A stretch of DNA of 64,000 bases from Hawksworthiomyces lignivorus (Eukaryota > Ascomycota > Sordariomycetes > Ophiostomatales > Ophiostomataceae), in NCBI GenBank assembly GCA_002917075.1, contig NTMA01000056.1:213205-277204 (forward strand), written 5' to 3'. Shown one piece after another: positions 1 to 11,707 of this stretch. Both the position numbers and the translations under genes were made by a program. The notes under the pieces are model-generated. The model did not search any database. It was not told the DNA's origin and saw nothing but the letters and a program-made list of their open reading frames with translations. Within the stretch, counting starts at the first letter, position 1. Each line of letters opens with the position of its first letter.

Positions 1-3000
1 CCAAACCTACCAGACAGCCGTTATGCAAATTAAGTAAAACAATATTCATGAGCCTCGTTTTTGTTTGCAGATCTGGCGTATTGGCTCTCTTTTTTCTTTT
101 TTTCTGCTCTTCTCTGCATTTCGCGGTGTGGTGCGTGTTGCAGAAGAGATAGTCCATCTCAAACCATTCTTAATCGTCACGTTGGCACTTGATTCGACAT
201 CTGCTTTCCAGGGTTGGTGTATTCGTACTAATCAACAGGGGAAAAGAGGTGAGGCGAGGAGGGAAGAAGGGGGGTGGAGGTTAGAGCGGTTTGTACCAGG
301 TACGGGATGCGGGAGCAGGGAAAAAGATATCAGATATCAGATCAGGAAATAAGTAGCAGAAACAGAGATGGAAAAGGCTGAGAATGAAGTTTAAAACTAT
401 TGAGACTATATACGCAGTAAGCTCGGGAGATATTGGACTTGCAGATAGTGAGTCTGTGCCAGTAGCCGACCCGCCCACCGGAATACGACGTCCTGCAGCA
501 AAACCAAGCTACCTCTTCCATCGGGTGGACGGCCGTACGGAAGGCGGTTGAGAGAGGCTGCGGCAGCATTTGAGCGAAGGAAAGAACGCAGGCTTTGGTG
601 TGCAGCTCGCCATGAAACAATGGAGGCCAGCCTTCACACCTTGCAGAGGCAGAAGGGTGAAGGTGTAGCTGGGACGTTATCCCCCGACGGGAATGGGAGA
701 CGCCGAAGAGCGGGCCGGCCATGGGGGTGGGAGATGGATGGGAAGAGACATGTATCTTGCTTACACTTCTGAAGTCTGCAACGTGGACCAAACGCAAGGA
801 ACAAACTAGTGAGCCTGGCACTGAGCAGCAGCCGAGCAGCGAGTTTCTATCTTGTGACGAAAGGACCACAGCCAAGCGGCTTGCTGCCCGTCCATGATGG
901 CCTTGGCTGGCCTGCTTGTGGCTTCTTGGCGGCGAGCGAGTCGTGGGCCACGAGATAAAACAGAACCAGACTACTGCTCGGTGTCCACCTTCACCGCTGT
1001 GCAGCTGTTACGCTGCTGCGTTTTTTTTTTTTTTCTTTTCCCAACGTGATCCGAGGCGAAATGCCGGTGAGGTAGATCTCGCTGTCGCATTTGCCTCCAT
1101 TTTGCCTCCGATTCTTCTTCTTGGCCTGAATTTCCCGATTACTGACGGCGTATTCGCATACATCAACGGTGGTGAGGAACAAAAGAAGAAAAGGTAAAAA
1201 AACCTGACAGGGGGTTATGTCGTGGGTCAGCGAGAGCTCTGACTGGCCGCCACCAGCTGCAGGGCTTGCTCTTCTACGGCGCGCCTGGTTTCTCATCCCA
1301 CGCCGGCTCTGACAATGCTCTTCCGTCTTTCAATGAAAGGACCCCCTAAAACACGACGCTTGGTGCTCCTGCTGTGCTCCTGCTCCGCCCATCTCCCATA
1401 CGTATGACACTGACGAGATTCCAAAGCAAAACGCACGATACAACAACCGATCCCTCGTTTGCGCACCCTGGAGGCCTCATGCCAAGCTTGGATGATAAAA
1501 CCCTGGCCGACGACCGGTGGATCTGCTGTTTGTAGCAAGCACACGTTATTACGTACCGGATAATGCTCCAAATCTGTGCTCCCGATGCCGTAAAGTGCTC
1601 TCTCTGTCTTCACTCTACCAGACCAGTGTGTCGGGCAACATGTGTGGAATAGATAATAATACACATACATACGTGTCCAGGGAGGTCTGCTAATACAGCG
1701 TATCGCGCTGAGCAAGAAAAAGCGGGGAGCTTAGCTGTCCCTGCCGCAACCCTGGGGAAGATAAAGGACTGCCTCAAACTGCATTTGATCGTCGCTTGCT
1801 CCCGAAGACAGGACGCAGTACGGAGTATGTCCTATGCGTTTTGCTGTTCAGATGTACGAGTACCAGTGGTTAGAAGGCCGAAGGGGTATGTATGTATTGC
1901 TCCGCACAAGAACAGGTATAGGGCACAGAAATAAAGTAGGCGGCCCCACCGCTGATCTCATCTTGACAGCGTCCATGATGCCAGTACGAGCTACGTAGGT
2001 ATATACATACATGGACGAGTAACTCGTCCCTCGCGACGACGCCCTGATTTCTTCCTTCGACTGTCTCCGTTGCTCGTCTTGCTTGCTTGCTTTTGCACTT
2101 GGATTGTGCCCTCCGTTATCGCCAGAGGGCTGATCCTTCTTCCCTCCTTTCTATCCACCTCTTCTGTCATTTGTGCCCACACTCAATCTTGGCCCCCTCC
2201 CCCGTCATATTTTTTTCAGTTTGCGCCCGCAGTGCCAAGGCGCCGATGGTTGTGACGTGCTCTTTCTATTTGGTGGGCAAATCCCAGCAAAACAAGGGGC
2301 TGACAAAAAGTGACAATAAATAATACAGGATAAAGTGACTTGGAGGACAAGCAGATAGTGAATTAAGTGAATTTAGAAAAAAGCCCGCAGTGCGCAAAAC
2401 CCATATTGCGGCCCCAATAACAGTCAGGCTTGGGGCTCGTTCTCGTTCTTGGTCGTAAAACCACATATTTCTCTATCGCGACCCGCAGTTTTTCCCTCAC
2501 CACGCACCCACCGCAGGGGCTTGGCTGCTGTACTGTACTTGCTGTGCTGCGGGTACATACCTCCACCGCTGACAACAGCTTCACTGGCTTTGGCCAGCCC
2601 ATATGATTGATTGCATCCCTTCGTCGCGCTTTCCTTTTTCCTTTCACTTTTCTGATTCACCTCCCCGCCTCATATTATTATACTCGGCGCACATTAATCT
2701 TATTTGCACATGAGATACAAACCCCAAAGTCACCCCAGGCAGGACCATCTCACTCCATCGTTCCTCCCTTTGCAAGCACAACAAACACATATTCTATCAT
2801 TATTAAAACAAAAGGGAGCTCCTTCCATCTTCGGACTCAAACCTTTTTTAACATACTATTACTTGTCTCTGTGCTCATATCCGATTTTTCTTTATAACTT
2901 GTTTTAGTTGTTTTAGTTGTTTTAGTTGTTGCTCATATTTTTATTTACTTTGGTGCTCACAAGAGTATAGTTGCGGTTTCCTCGCGCAGTGTCTTGTGTC

Positions 3001-3585
3001 CCGTCTGAGCAGTTGCCACCCGCGAAATTGGTACTGCTGGGCGGTTCCGACTTCGATCTCATTCCATCGTTCTTTTCCATTCTCTAAGATACCTTTTCCC
3101 CTAAAACAACAAGGGTTCAAGCAAAAAAGGTTCAGAAAGCACAAGAACCACAACATTAGCCACAAGCGCCTGAGGATAGTCAGCTAGTCGTCTTGGCTTC
3201 CCTCCCCGCTACCTAAAAAAAGGGAAGAGATTTCGTTTTTCTACGAAACACAAGAGCCACCGTTTTGGTTGGCTTTGTACTTGCTCTTTAATGAGCATCT
3301 TGCGTCTCTTCGCCCTCTCGATGCGTCTAAAAGTTGAATAGCGTTTGCTGGCCTCTCCTGAGGCCGTAGGAGCAGCGTTAGCAGCAGCGATAGCAAAAGC
3401 AAAACGATAATTCGAAACACAAAAAAAGTATTACAGGAAATCATCTTTCAGAATCATAAACAGCCAACAGCAGATCCAGCTCCACGTAAAGCAGAGCAGC
3501 ATCATCGCAACTCGACACGGACGATCGAAAAAGACGCCCCGTCACTGGACTACGACGAGCACCGGCCGAGTTACAGACTCCAGCT
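1..3585. other. Intergenic region / long leader upstream of the USP gene
   Basis: No open frame here looks like a protein: all are short, of low complexity or pyrimidine-driven. The right part (about 2050-3580) is increasingly CT-rich on the + strand, as is usual for promoters and 5' leaders in filamentous fungi, so it probably contains the promoter and untranslated leader of the USP-domain gene. Small features: a TACGGAGTA 9-mer at 1819-1827, a T14 run near 1021, and a short tandem repeat of a GTTTTAGTT unit (three copies) at about 2900-2928. The far left may hold the flank of a gene outside the window. Confidence 0.6.
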
Positions 3586-6403
3586 ATGGACAAGCCAGCA
3601 GCAGTCCCTCCGTCGCCAGTTCCCGAGGTGGACAAGGCCTCAGACTCAGACGTGTCACCCATGACCCATACGGCAGACAAACCTTCTCCTGCTTCTGCTT
3701 CTGCAGCAGCAGCAGCAGCAGCAGCAGTAGCAGCTTGTGACGCCGTGACAGAGCCTTCCGAAGGCTACTTTGCACGTGCTCCTGGGACCCAAGCACCGGT
3801 GCCAGGTACGTCGATCGGAAGCATCAGTGCCGCAGGCGGCGGCGGCTACGCGCAGACCGAGACCTCGGAAGAGACATCGGCTAGTAGCAACGCGTCGGTC
3901 TCCGTGGCCAGCCCGAAGATCACGTTCAGCGGACCGAGTGAAGGGAACGGAGCACCGAGCTCCCTGCTCAACTTCAGCCTTAACGGCGGTGGCGGCGGTG
4001 GCCGAGACTCTAGGAAGGCATCGTACGCCTCGGTCACATTCCGCCCGCCCAAGAACCCGTCTCTGCCCCAGGGACACCCGAAGCCAGGACGAATTCGGTC
4101 TCCAGCTCCAACGAGGTACGTACACAGACCGCAGGCCTTCTGGCCCGCGATACAGACAGCACACGTGTGCAATTTCACGTCCCTGCAGCACAGTCATCTA
4201 CATGCACGTCCCTGCAACATACCACAAAACACATCCACACTAATAGGCGCACACGTGCGCCATCCTTCTGTTTTTTTGTTTCCCCATGCACGCTTTCACA
4301 AGAACACTCGCTATAGCCAAAGAGAATCGCGACCCCCCGTGCCCAAAAATACCGCCCCCATATCTTCCCCAACCCAATTCCCCAATCTTGCGCTGCCAGC
4401 GCAGACAAGGTTGCACGCGAGTTGTGGGGAGCGGTAGACATGTCAAGGTTAAAGGATGGTAGGGGAGGTGCACCGGCTTCGTTCTAGTGACGCTAGCTCC
4501 TCTCCCGAGCTATTCGTCTCGGCCGCTGTTTCGCCGGTTTCCCGCTTAGTCTTGCAAAAGATATAACCCATGGTTCCTATGAGGATAGGCGGTTGTTGTT
4601 TTACCTATCTTATTTACCCCACCGCACCGCACCACCCATCCTGCGGCCCATTCCAGGCCCTGGTGCTGAGGATTGCCGGTCTGGTAGCGGCCCACGTCGC
4701 CCCAAGAATTGTCTCATTCCACAGAGACAAATACCAAAAAAAAATGCCCTGCAGTCAGTTGAAATAGGACCGACCACCAACGGGCTTAAGGCATCGGTCG
4801 CACGCCACAGATTTTTAGTGCGCTCCTGTTCGTCAGCAAAGCCAGCAGGCTGCTCTCTGGCCGGCAGGATGGCCATTGAAGGGGCGAGATCCCCCTCCTC
4901 CAGCACAGCCACCCCACCTAAAGATTGGCCGGCCCCGGCGTAGCGTGCGCTTTCCATGGGCAATCCGCGGTATTAACTCAATTGCCTCTGATCCTGTGAC
5001 GTTTCTTTTTGTTCTTTCTGTGGTCTACCACGCCTTGTCTTCTATCTTTGCTTTTTCTCATTTTATCGCCAATTTTGGGCTCTCTTCGGCGCTTTAATCC
5101 ATTCTTCAATTTCCGCTTCATGCCAATCCACACCCATCTAGAATTCACGGCTGTCAAGAAAGCAGGGACAGCCTTTTTCAGACTGATCAGCTGGTGTGTT
5201 CAATCATGGCTACGCTAACAGAAAAACCAACCGGAGTCAGATTTCGGAAGCATGTCGGATTTGACAACATTCCTCTTGGTGAAGTCACGAAATCAAATAC
5301 GCTTGGCTACACCTTGAGCGTCAGCCACTATGGCTACCACCCTCGGCGCCGATCGCGGACCATGATGGTAGGCATAGACCAGAACGTATATTCGGATTTT
5401 GCCTTGCAATGGCTGCTGGACGAGTATGCCGACGATGGCGACGAAGTTATTTGCGTCCACGTCGTCGACAAGGATGCACGGACAGTGGAGGAGCGGAATT
5501 ACAAGGCCAGAGCCGAGAAAATGGTCGATCGGATTAAGAGCAAGATCCCGGAAAACTGCGCAATCAGCGTCAAGCTTGAGTATGCCGTAGGGAAGCTGCA
5601 CGACACATTCCAGAAACTGGTAGGTTTCCATGTGGTGCCCTCTATGCGTAGTTTGCACAGAATACTGACAAAGTAATCGTGGTTCGCAGATCCAAGTCTA
5701 CCAGCCATCCATGCTGGTTGTCGGCACGCGAGGGCGCTCCCTTGGGGGATTCCAGGGCTTGGTCAACACCAATTCATTTTCCAAGTACTGCCTGCAGTAC
5801 TCGCCCATTCCTACAGTCGTCGTTAGAGACTACGAAAAGCGGCTTAAGAAGAAGGAGAAGCGATCCAATGACCCGTCTCGGCACAGCTACGCGGCCATGC
5901 TCGCGGCGACTAACGGCGTGCACGAGGCAAACAGCGAGAACAGCAGTGTCTACGACATGGAGGCCCGTCTATCTCCGGACGAGGAGGCGCATAAGGTCGC
6001 CGCAGCTATCGGTCTACCAGCCGCATTCGACCCAACACTGAAACCAATCAACTTGGAACAGTTCATAGGACGTCGCTCAAGAACAAACTCTCCGTCTGGC
6101 GCTGGAGCACGAACCACAGATGCCAGGGTTACACCCACCGTGGCCGGTACGGAAGCGGCTGTCACAGTCTCGGTCGATAGCGACGAGGAAGATAGTGGAG
6201 ACGACGACGAAGCGGAATTTGAGGCGGCTTCCGGCCGGGCGCTCCGGGCGGCAGCGGCAGCAAAGGACAACAAGAAAGAGCAGCAGAAGAAACTACACGA
6301 AATGGAGGTGGGCGAGGCCGCAGCTCTTAAGCAGATTGTGGAAAGCGACGAGGACGATGACGACGAAGGCAGCTCGGGAGGAGGAAGCGGGTCACAAACA
6401 TGA
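3586..6403 (+). CDS. Universal stress protein (USP) domain protein, fungal long form
   Basis: Predicted 565-residue protein from exons 3586-4115, 5166-5619 and 5690-6403. The N-terminal exon is disordered: a polyalanine run from an AGC/GCA repeat, a SLLNFSLNGG segment, polyglycine, and SYASVTFRPPKNPSLPQG. The middle exon holds HVGFDNIPLGE and then the USP alpha/beta domain (about residues 241-375: RTMMVGID, the helix ALQWLLDE, DGDEVICVHVV, YAVGKLHDTFQKL, and the glycine-rich nucleotide-loop type GTRGRSLGG). The tail is acidic and lysine-rich. The same order (disordered head, SLLNFSLN, VTFRPP, HVGFDN, USP) is known to me from other filamentous ascomycetes, so exon 1 belongs to the gene. The second intron (5620-5689) is certain. 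The first, about 1050 nt (donor GTACGT at 4116, acceptor CAG at 5163-5165), is my best in-frame choice; an extra exon between, or an alternative start at ATG 5206, is possible. Biochemical role of the family in fungi is unclear; USP domains often bind ATP. Confidence 0.8.
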
Positions 6404-7605
6404 GAGGTTGTCTATATGTCTATATGGCTAGCCGGACGGGGTCTGGCTGTGTTTGGGCATTGCTATTTTTTTGGTGGTCGACACTCGATTGGCAGCATTC
6501 GGTCTACGGACTTGTCTGATCCGTTGCGGCGTTGTCGTTGTTTTATTCGGCTTGGGTCTGGGCGTGCCGCCTTTCTCGCCCCTTTCTGGAGCGGTTGGCA
6601 TATTTGACAGCATGTTTTATTTATAAGCGTTATACCAAACGTGGGATTCAATCAGCCGGCCAGTCAGGGTCATGGTAATCAGGTTATGGTGTGTAACCTG
6701 AGGGGTGTAAGATTGTTGAAGGGGCCCCGGAAAGGAACACGGCAATAAATATGGCGCTCAGTTTCTAGGTGGTGACTCAAAAGATCCCCAGCTCGCATGA
6801 TGAGTCAAGGTTCGCCACGGAGTCCAGGTCGAATTTTTTTTTTTTTTTTACCGTTTCATTTGCAATTCTCTTCTACAAACTTATGCTTCTGTACTCTCTC
6901 CTCTTCAAAAAGAAAGCAAATAGACAGAGAAGATTTTAACAAAGTTTGAACGAAGGGCGTTTTATACCTACGAGTATAGCTAGATTAGACCTCCATCGTA
7001 GAGTGAGTGTATTACCTCATGCCTAGTAAATAACTAGCTTTCAGCTAGGAACGGCGGGCGGAGAAGGAAAAAGAAAACATCCGGCGGGGAGGCCGTTCAG
7101 GCAAGCTCTCAGGACGGCAGATCGCTGTAATCGGGCAATTTGCCCCTCTATAAGACCAAAAGTTATTGTGCACTAAAAGAAAAAGTTTAGCTGCGGAAGG
7201 AGGGACTGCAGTGTCAAAAATAGCAGGAGAATGACGCTACTATGAGAAATTCTGAGTAGTCTGCAATCACTTTGAGATCGATGATTTGTCGCCATATCAA
7301 AATTTCATTCTTCATTTCTCACTATTGAGGGCTCTTTCATGGTGCAACAAGAAGCCTCTTCTTGTATACTCATATTGTTTTTATAATATATATTTGCCAC
7401 TTTCCCTTCTAAACTATTTCTCCAGATTTTCTCCCCATATATCATATCTTTTTCATTCTTCTCGGAGCAGCATATCTTGGTGAGCTTCGTGTATTCTCAC
7501 CATCGGCCTTCTTTGGCTTGATATATTCACATTCAACGCTCCATATCTTCGTCCCCTCACCCTTGCTCTCTCTCTCGCATTAACACACATACACACACAT
7601 ATACC
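6404..7605. other. Intergenic region between USP gene and EFL1
   Basis: This 1.2-kb stretch contains no convincing coding sequence. The left end should be the 3' untranslated region of the USP gene, with an AATAAA at 6744-6749. A T run lies near 6834-6849. The last 300 bases are pyrimidine-rich with many TCTC and CACA repeats directly before the EFL1 start, consistent with a promoter and leader. Confidence 0.6.
6744..6749 (+). terminator. Candidate polyadenylation signal AATAAA, USP gene
   Basis: The hexamer lies 340 nt after the USP stop codon, on the coding strand. Fungal poly(A) signals are degenerate, so this is only a candidate. Confidence 0.3.
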
Positions 7606-10600
7606 ATGCCTGTTGTCAGCCCGGAAAAGCTGGCATCGCTCCAGCAGCATGGGGACAATGTCCGAAATGTACGTCTTAGAATGCACTCTGTTTGGAATGG
7701 AGCATAGGTAGCTAGACCCGGCTAACATTTTTTCTCTAGATTTGCGTATTAGCACATGTTGTAAGTCTTGACTCGCGAAGGACATCCCCTCTTCAGCACA
7801 GTGGCAGTAGCTCAACTACAATATTTTCATTGCATAAACTAACAGAGACTAGGACCATGGTAAAACATCACTGACAGATGCCCTCATCGCCACAAATGGT
7901 ATCATATCTCCCAAGCTGGCCGGCAAGATCCGGTATCTCGACTCACGACCCGATGAGCAGCTCCGTGGCATCACTATGGAGTCTTCGGCTATCTCATTGT
8001 ACTTCTCTATGCTGCGGAGGGCAAGTCCAGACGCCACGCCTGAGGCCAAGGAATACCTGGTCAACCTGATCGACTCGCCAGGTCACATCGACTTCAGCAG
8101 TGAGGTGTCCACAGCCTCACGCCTCTGCGACGGCGCCGTCGTCCTGGTCGACGCCGTCGAGGGCGTCTGCAGTCAGACTGTCACCGTGCTGCGCCAGACC
8201 TGGACTGAGAAGCTCAAGCCACTGCTGGTCATCAACAAGATGGACCGCCTGATCACTGAGCTCAAGATGACTCCCGGCGAGGCGTTTGTTCACGTGAGCA
8301 AGCTGCTCGAGCAGGTCAACGCCGTGCTCGGCAGCTTCTTCCAGGGCGAGCGCATGGAAGAGGACCTGAACTGGCGGGAGCGCATGGATGAGCGCGTAGC
8401 CGCTGCCGCCAGGGACAAGGAGGCCGCCGCTGCTGCTGCTGCCACAAGTACACAGGGGAACGGAGGAAGCAACGGCGACGTTCCGTCCCAGGAGGACGAG
8501 TACCAAGAGCGGGACGACGAGGACATCTACTTTGCGCCTGAGAAGAGCAACGTCATCTTCAGCAGTGCCATCGACGGCTGGGCCTTCACCGTGCGGCAGT
8601 TCGCCGTGCTCTACGAGCGCAAGCTGGGCATCCGGCCACAGTTGCTTGAGAGAGTCCTCTGGGGCAACTTTTATCTAGACCCCAAGACCAAGAAGGTGCT
8701 GGGCCCCAAGCACCTCAAGGGCCGCAACCTCAAGCCCATGTTTGTGCAGCTGGTGCTCGAGCCCATCTGGGCCGTCTACCAGGCTACCATGGGCGGCGAC
8801 CACGGCAGGGGCGACCCGGAAGCCCTCGACAAGATCACCCGCTCGCTCGCCATCACCATTCCACCCCACATCAAGCGCGCCCGCGATCCGCGTCTGCTGC
8901 TGACCACCGTCTTCGCCGCCTGGCTGCCGCTGTCCACTGCTCTGCTCGTGTCCGTTATCGAGTCGCTGCCCTCGCCCGTCATCGCCCAAGCTGAGCGCAT
9001 GGGCGACCTGCTGAACCGGTCCCCCGACCCGGAGCACATCGATCCCAAGATCCGGTCTGCTGTCACCAAGTTCAGCCAGGACCGCTCGCAGCCCATTGTC
9101 GTATACATCAGCAAGATCGTATCCGTACCGGAGAGTGAGCTGCCCGAGAACAAGCGGCGAGGTGCCGGCGGCCTAAGCCCCGATGAGGCACGTGAGATGG
9201 CTCGGCGTAAGCGCGCTGAGATCGCGCGCGCGCAGCAGGCGGAGGAGGCTGCTACTGCTGGCGGCGCCAGCCTGGGTGGTGCCATCGACGACGAGCGGTA
9301 TCTGTCGATGGCTGTAGGCGGAACCACGCTCCAGGACACTCTCGACGACGGCGAGCAAGCGATGGACGACCCGGAGCACCTGGTGGGCTTCGCGCGCATC
9401 TATTCGGGTACCATCGCCGTGGGCGACGAGATCTACGTGCTGCCGCCCAAGTTCTCACCAGCCCACCCCAACCGGCCGCCGCGGCCAACCAAGATTAAGG
9501 TCGAGGCGTTGTACATGCTGATGGGCCGCAACCTGGAAGCGCTGGAGCGCGTACCCGCGGGCGTTGTCTTCGGCGTGCGCGGCGGGCTCGAGGACGCCGG
9601 CGTCCTCAAGGCTGCCACCTTGTCCAGCCAGGTCGCCGGCGCCTGCAACTTGGCTGGCGTCGCCAGCGGCACAGGGCGGCCCATCGTGCGCGTGGCGCTC
9701 GAACCGGCCAACCCGGCTGATCTCGACAAGATGGTGCGCGGTCTGCACCTGCTCGTCCAGAGCGATCCCTGCGCCGAGTACGAGCCCGCAGCCAGCGGCG
9801 AGCACCTGCTGCTCACCGCCGGCGAGCTGCACCTCGAGCGCTGCTTGACCGATCTGCGCGAGCGCTTCGCCCGCTGCGAGATCCAGGCTGGCGCCCCCAT
9901 CGTGCCCTACCGCGAGACCATTGTGCGCGCAGAGGAGATGCGCCCGCCCGCCAACCGCGAGCTCGGCCGCGGCGCCGTCCGCGCCAGCACCAGCTCCCGC
10001 CAGGTCGCCATTGCGCTGCGCGTGCGGCCGCTACCGACCCACGTGACCGACTTTCTCGTCAAGAACGCCGGCAGCGTCCAGCGCGTCTTCTTGGAGAAGA
10101 CCAAGGCTAGCAGCGGCAGCAGTGATGGGCCAGAGGAGGCAGAAGAAGAGAGCGAGAAGAAGGCGGCAGGCCAAAACGGGTCAGCCACCAAGGAGAACGG
10201 CGAAGAGGAAGTAGCAGCGAGCGACAGCGTCGATGAGGTGGTTGATGCGCAGGTGCTCTCACCGGATGAGTTCCGGAAAGAGCTTCGTGCCCAGTTCGAT
10301 GGCGGCGGCGACGAGAAGCGTGCGGCCGAATCCTGGAAGGGCGTGATAGACCGGATCGTCACCTTCGGACCTCGGCGCATCGGCCCCAACATCCTCGTCG
10401 ATGCCACGCCGACACAGTGCCTACAGAAAGTGTTTGCTGCCGAGAGCAACGGTACCGGCAGTGGCAGCAGCAGCAGGCCCACCGCGGAGATCGCCGCCGA
10501 CGAACACATCGACCCGAGCCACTTTGCCGACAAGATTGTCTACGCTTTCCAGCTGGCCACGGCGCAGGGCCCGCTCTGCCACGAGCCGGTCCAGGGCGTG

Positions 10601-11260
10601 GCCATCTTCGTCGAGGACATCAAGGTTGGCGCGGATGCGGACGAGAACAGCAACGGCAACAGCAGCGCCGCGCCCCTCTTGGTGCGCGACAACCTTGGTC
10701 GCTTGACGGGCGAGGTCATCAAGACGGTGCAGCAGGCCATCCACAAAGGGTTCCTGGACTGGTCGCCGCGCCTCATGCTCGCCATGTATTCGTGCGAGAT
10801 CCAAGCAAGCAGTACGTTCCAGCACTCCCCCTTTTCTTCATATTTCTTGCAGATAACTTTACTGACACACTCTCCAGCTGAGGTCCTCGGCCGTGTCTAC
10901 GATGTGCTCACCCGCCGCCGGGGCCGCGTCCTGTCGGAGACTATGAAGGAGGGCACCCCCTTCTTCACCATCGTCTCGCTCCTGCCCGTGGCCGAGTCCT
11001 TCGGGTTTGCCGACGACATGCGCAAGCGCACCAGCGGCGCCGCTCAGCCGCAGCTCATCTTCACTGGGTTCGAGGTGCTCGACGAGGACCCCTTCTGGGT
11101 GCCCTTCACGGAGGACGACTTGGAGGACCTGGGCGAGTTCGGCGACCGCGAGAACGTGGCCAAGCGCTACATGGACGGCGTGCGGCGGCGCAAGGGCCTC
11201 CTGGTGGAGGGCCGGAACGTAGCGCGCGACGCGGAGAAGCAAAAGACGCTGAAGCGGTAA
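7606..11260 (+). CDS. RIA1: Ribosome assembly GTPase EFL1/Ria1 (elongation factor 2-like)
   Basis: Predicted 1141 residues from exons 7606-7668, 7740-7760, 7853-10811 and 10878-11260. EFL1 is a cytoplasmic EF-2-like GTPase that works with SBDS/Sdo1 to release Tif6/eIF6 from late 60S subunits; yeast Ria1 is about 1110 residues. The GTPase motifs are all present: G1 AHVDHGKT (residues 26-33), RGITMESSA switch I, DSPGH (from 102) and NKMD (from 156). The acidic insert after the G domain (EDEYQERDDEDIYFAPEKSNVIFSS begins it) is typical of EFL1 and absent from EF-2. EF-2-like domains II-V follow, with CEIQAS joined to TEVLGRVYDVL across the last intron (66 nt, in frame and without a stop, so it could be misread as coding). 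ATG 7606 is the only start giving a complete G1 motif. Exon 2 is just 21 nt and the G1 motif spans the exon 2/3 junction. Confidence 0.96.
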
Positions 11261-11707
11261 AGACTGGGGGTTAAGAGCAGGCCAGCCATAAGGAGTTATT
11301 CGGTTGCATATGGGCACTTTGAATTTAGGGGGTTCGGTAAAAAAAAAATTTCCCAATAAAGTAGTACGTTGTTAGTTCACCCGTTACGCTTTGTCCCACT
11401 CTGAGTCACACGTAGACTACAGAGAGAGCCACCAATGCGAACGACTGCACGTAAGAAGGACGATGGTGACAGCAGGTCGCACGAAGAGTCGGATTGAGGT
11501 ATAATTCAACCGCGGGTAGTCGTCTGGTTAGAGTGGAGAACTGCATCCTATCTCCCCCGAAGTCGGTCGAAAAAGGGCTTCGGATTGGACCCTTCTGTAA
11601 GACTGCCGGAACGGATATTAAATGGGAGTTGCGGCGCCCATTAACCGCATCGCGTCCTTTTGAATTTTTTCCCATTCGCACCGCAACGCACTCTTGATGG
11701 CGAATTG
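11261..11707. other. Short intergenic region between EFL1 and the MFS gene
   Basis: About 450 bases that must hold both the EFL1 3' end and the promoter and leader of the transporter. No gene, tRNA or repeat is visible. Confidence 0.6.
11355..11360 (+). terminator. Candidate polyadenylation signal AATAAA, EFL1
   Basis: The hexamer lies 95 nt after the EFL1 stop codon in an A/T-rich stretch, a plausible distance for a fungal 3' end. Confidence 0.4.

Noticed and set aside
4570..4943. Coding frames inside the first USP intron
   Set aside because: Proline/histidine-rich without USP-head character; no splice combination I tried improved the protein, though an extra exon is not excluded.
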